From Reichenbachiella agarivorans (GTDB lineage Bacteria > Bacteroidota > Bacteroidia > Cytophagales > Cyclobacteriaceae), in assembly GCF_025502585.1 (NCBI RefSeq), contig NZ_CP106679.1:2201501-2265500 (forward strand): a DNA stretch of 64,000 nt. The letters are read 5' to 3'. The translations under genes and the position numbers were made by a program. The stretch's first letter is position 1; every line of letters starts with the position of its first letter. Positions 63,767-64,000 of this stretch are shown one piece after another. The notes under the pieces are model-generated. The model was not told where the DNA came from. It was given only the letters and a program-made list of their open reading frames with translations, and made no database searches.

Positions 63767-64000
63767 TTAGGACAGCTGTAATTTATAATTATTGTCTAAT
63801 ACTTCAACCTTCAGAGAGTCCAAGAGGGTACCCTCTTGGACTCTCTGAAGGTTTTCTCCGAACATTTTTGGAGTAATCCTACCAAGGCTATCATGCGGGC
63901 GATGGTTATTGTAATCTTCCATCCACTTATCTACTTCTTCTCTGGCCTGGTCGATGTGCTCAAATACAAACGCATCAAACACGCCCCGGCGCAGAGAGCC
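63767..64000 (-). CDS. IS3-family transposase OrfB, C-terminal part (5' end beyond window)
   Basis: The visible 77 codons read SLRRGVFDAFVFEHIDQ, then EVDKWMEDYNNHRPHDSLGR, then ITPKMFGENLQRVQEGTLLD, ending LDNNYKLQLS. The E..W...YN..RPH.SL motif is the third (Glu) catalytic region of the IS3 DDE integrase core. The last ~25 residues overlap the perfect palindrome. The stop at 63767 lies within the terminal repeat, as in several IS3 groups. The gene is partial in this window. Confidence 0.88.
   Translation of the reverse strand, partial: GSLRRGVFDAFVFEHIDQAREEVDKWMEDYNNHRPHDSLGRITPKMFGENLQRVQEGTLLDSLKVEVLDNNYKLQLS
63806..63853. repeat. 48-bp perfect palindrome inside the transposase gene
   Basis: The sequence from 63806 reads identically on both strands through 63853, centred on GGGTACCC. 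It has no loop, so it would form either a long cruciform or an RNA hairpin. It encodes LQRVQEGTLLDSLK in the transposase and lies about 50 bp from the IS end. Confidence 0.95.

Larger units (their letters stand above)
63751..64000 (-). mobile_element. IS3-family insertion sequence, right end (continues beyond window)
   Basis: The element's terminal repeat begins at 63751 with TGTAAGCTTCCCATTTTTAG, followed by GACAG: the TG...CCC...GGACA pattern of IS3-family ends. It contains the 3' part of the orfB transposase and a 48-bp perfect palindrome. The left end and any target duplication lie outside the window. Confidence 0.75.

Overview
This window is chromosomal DNA from a Bacteroidota bacterium, most likely a marine or gliding member of the Cytophagales. 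I infer this from type IX secretion (T9SS) substrates with type A and type B C-terminal domains, a PorP/SprF protein, a SusD lipoprotein, TAnnTTTG-type promoters with an upstream TTG (the Bacteroidota consensus), and Bacteroidota gene orders such as rpsU-xerC-hpf. Species cannot be fixed from the window alone.

Layout. 1-3.7 kb: a minus-strand T9SS pair (HYR-repeat protein with type B sorting domain, then PorP/SprF) and a small remnant of another secreted protein. 4.2-7.3 kb: two orphan sensor kinases. 7.4-13.2 kb: a four-gene minus-strand operon encoding two secreted LPP20-like proteins (one with a DUF4384-like domain), a secreted WD40-caspase protein and a TerB-fold protein; this is the most interesting system here. 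13.4-18.6 kb: housekeeping genes (rluD, acyltransferase, prmC, ribD, methyltransferase). 18.9-21.7 kb: an orphan SusD with two PKD domains, and a MazEF module. 21.8-26.2 kb: nrdA-nrdB and rplU-rpmA. 26.3-33.4 kb: a membrane zinc-ribbon protein, TPR lipoprotein, ferredoxin reductase, a 48-residue FeoB-associated-type protein, suhB, rsmI, pterin dehydratase and TRAP permeases. 33.5-33.8 kb: a 42-bp tandem repeat open on both strands. 33.8-40.1 kb: LolC/E-like permease, rbfA, a polytopic membrane protein, a frameshifted ParE toxin, rpiB, tatC, glyA. 40.4-43.2 kb: PAS/GAF kinase plus receiver. 43.2-47.6 kb: nucleotide-sugar genes (ugd, galE, rfbB) and a nucleoid-associated protein. 47.8-50.5 kb: acyl-CoA dehydrogenase, rpsU, xerC-like recombinase, hpf. 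50.6-56.1 kb: two envelope proteins, an APH-like kinase and an NtrB/NtrC-like sigma-54 pair with an upstream palindromic operator. 56.3-62.9 kb: a minimal T9SS type A protein, gcvP, a DEAD-box helicase, dihydroorotase, tRNA-His. 63.2-64 kb: a secreted-protein gene whose start has been removed by an IS3-family element that runs off the window.

Together the genes are mostly core metabolism and translation, interleaved with envelope and signalling genes. Mobile or decaying DNA is limited to the IS3 end, the ParE relic, the MazEF module and the secreted-protein remnant near 3.5 kb. Function assignments rest on motifs read by eye; no database search was run.
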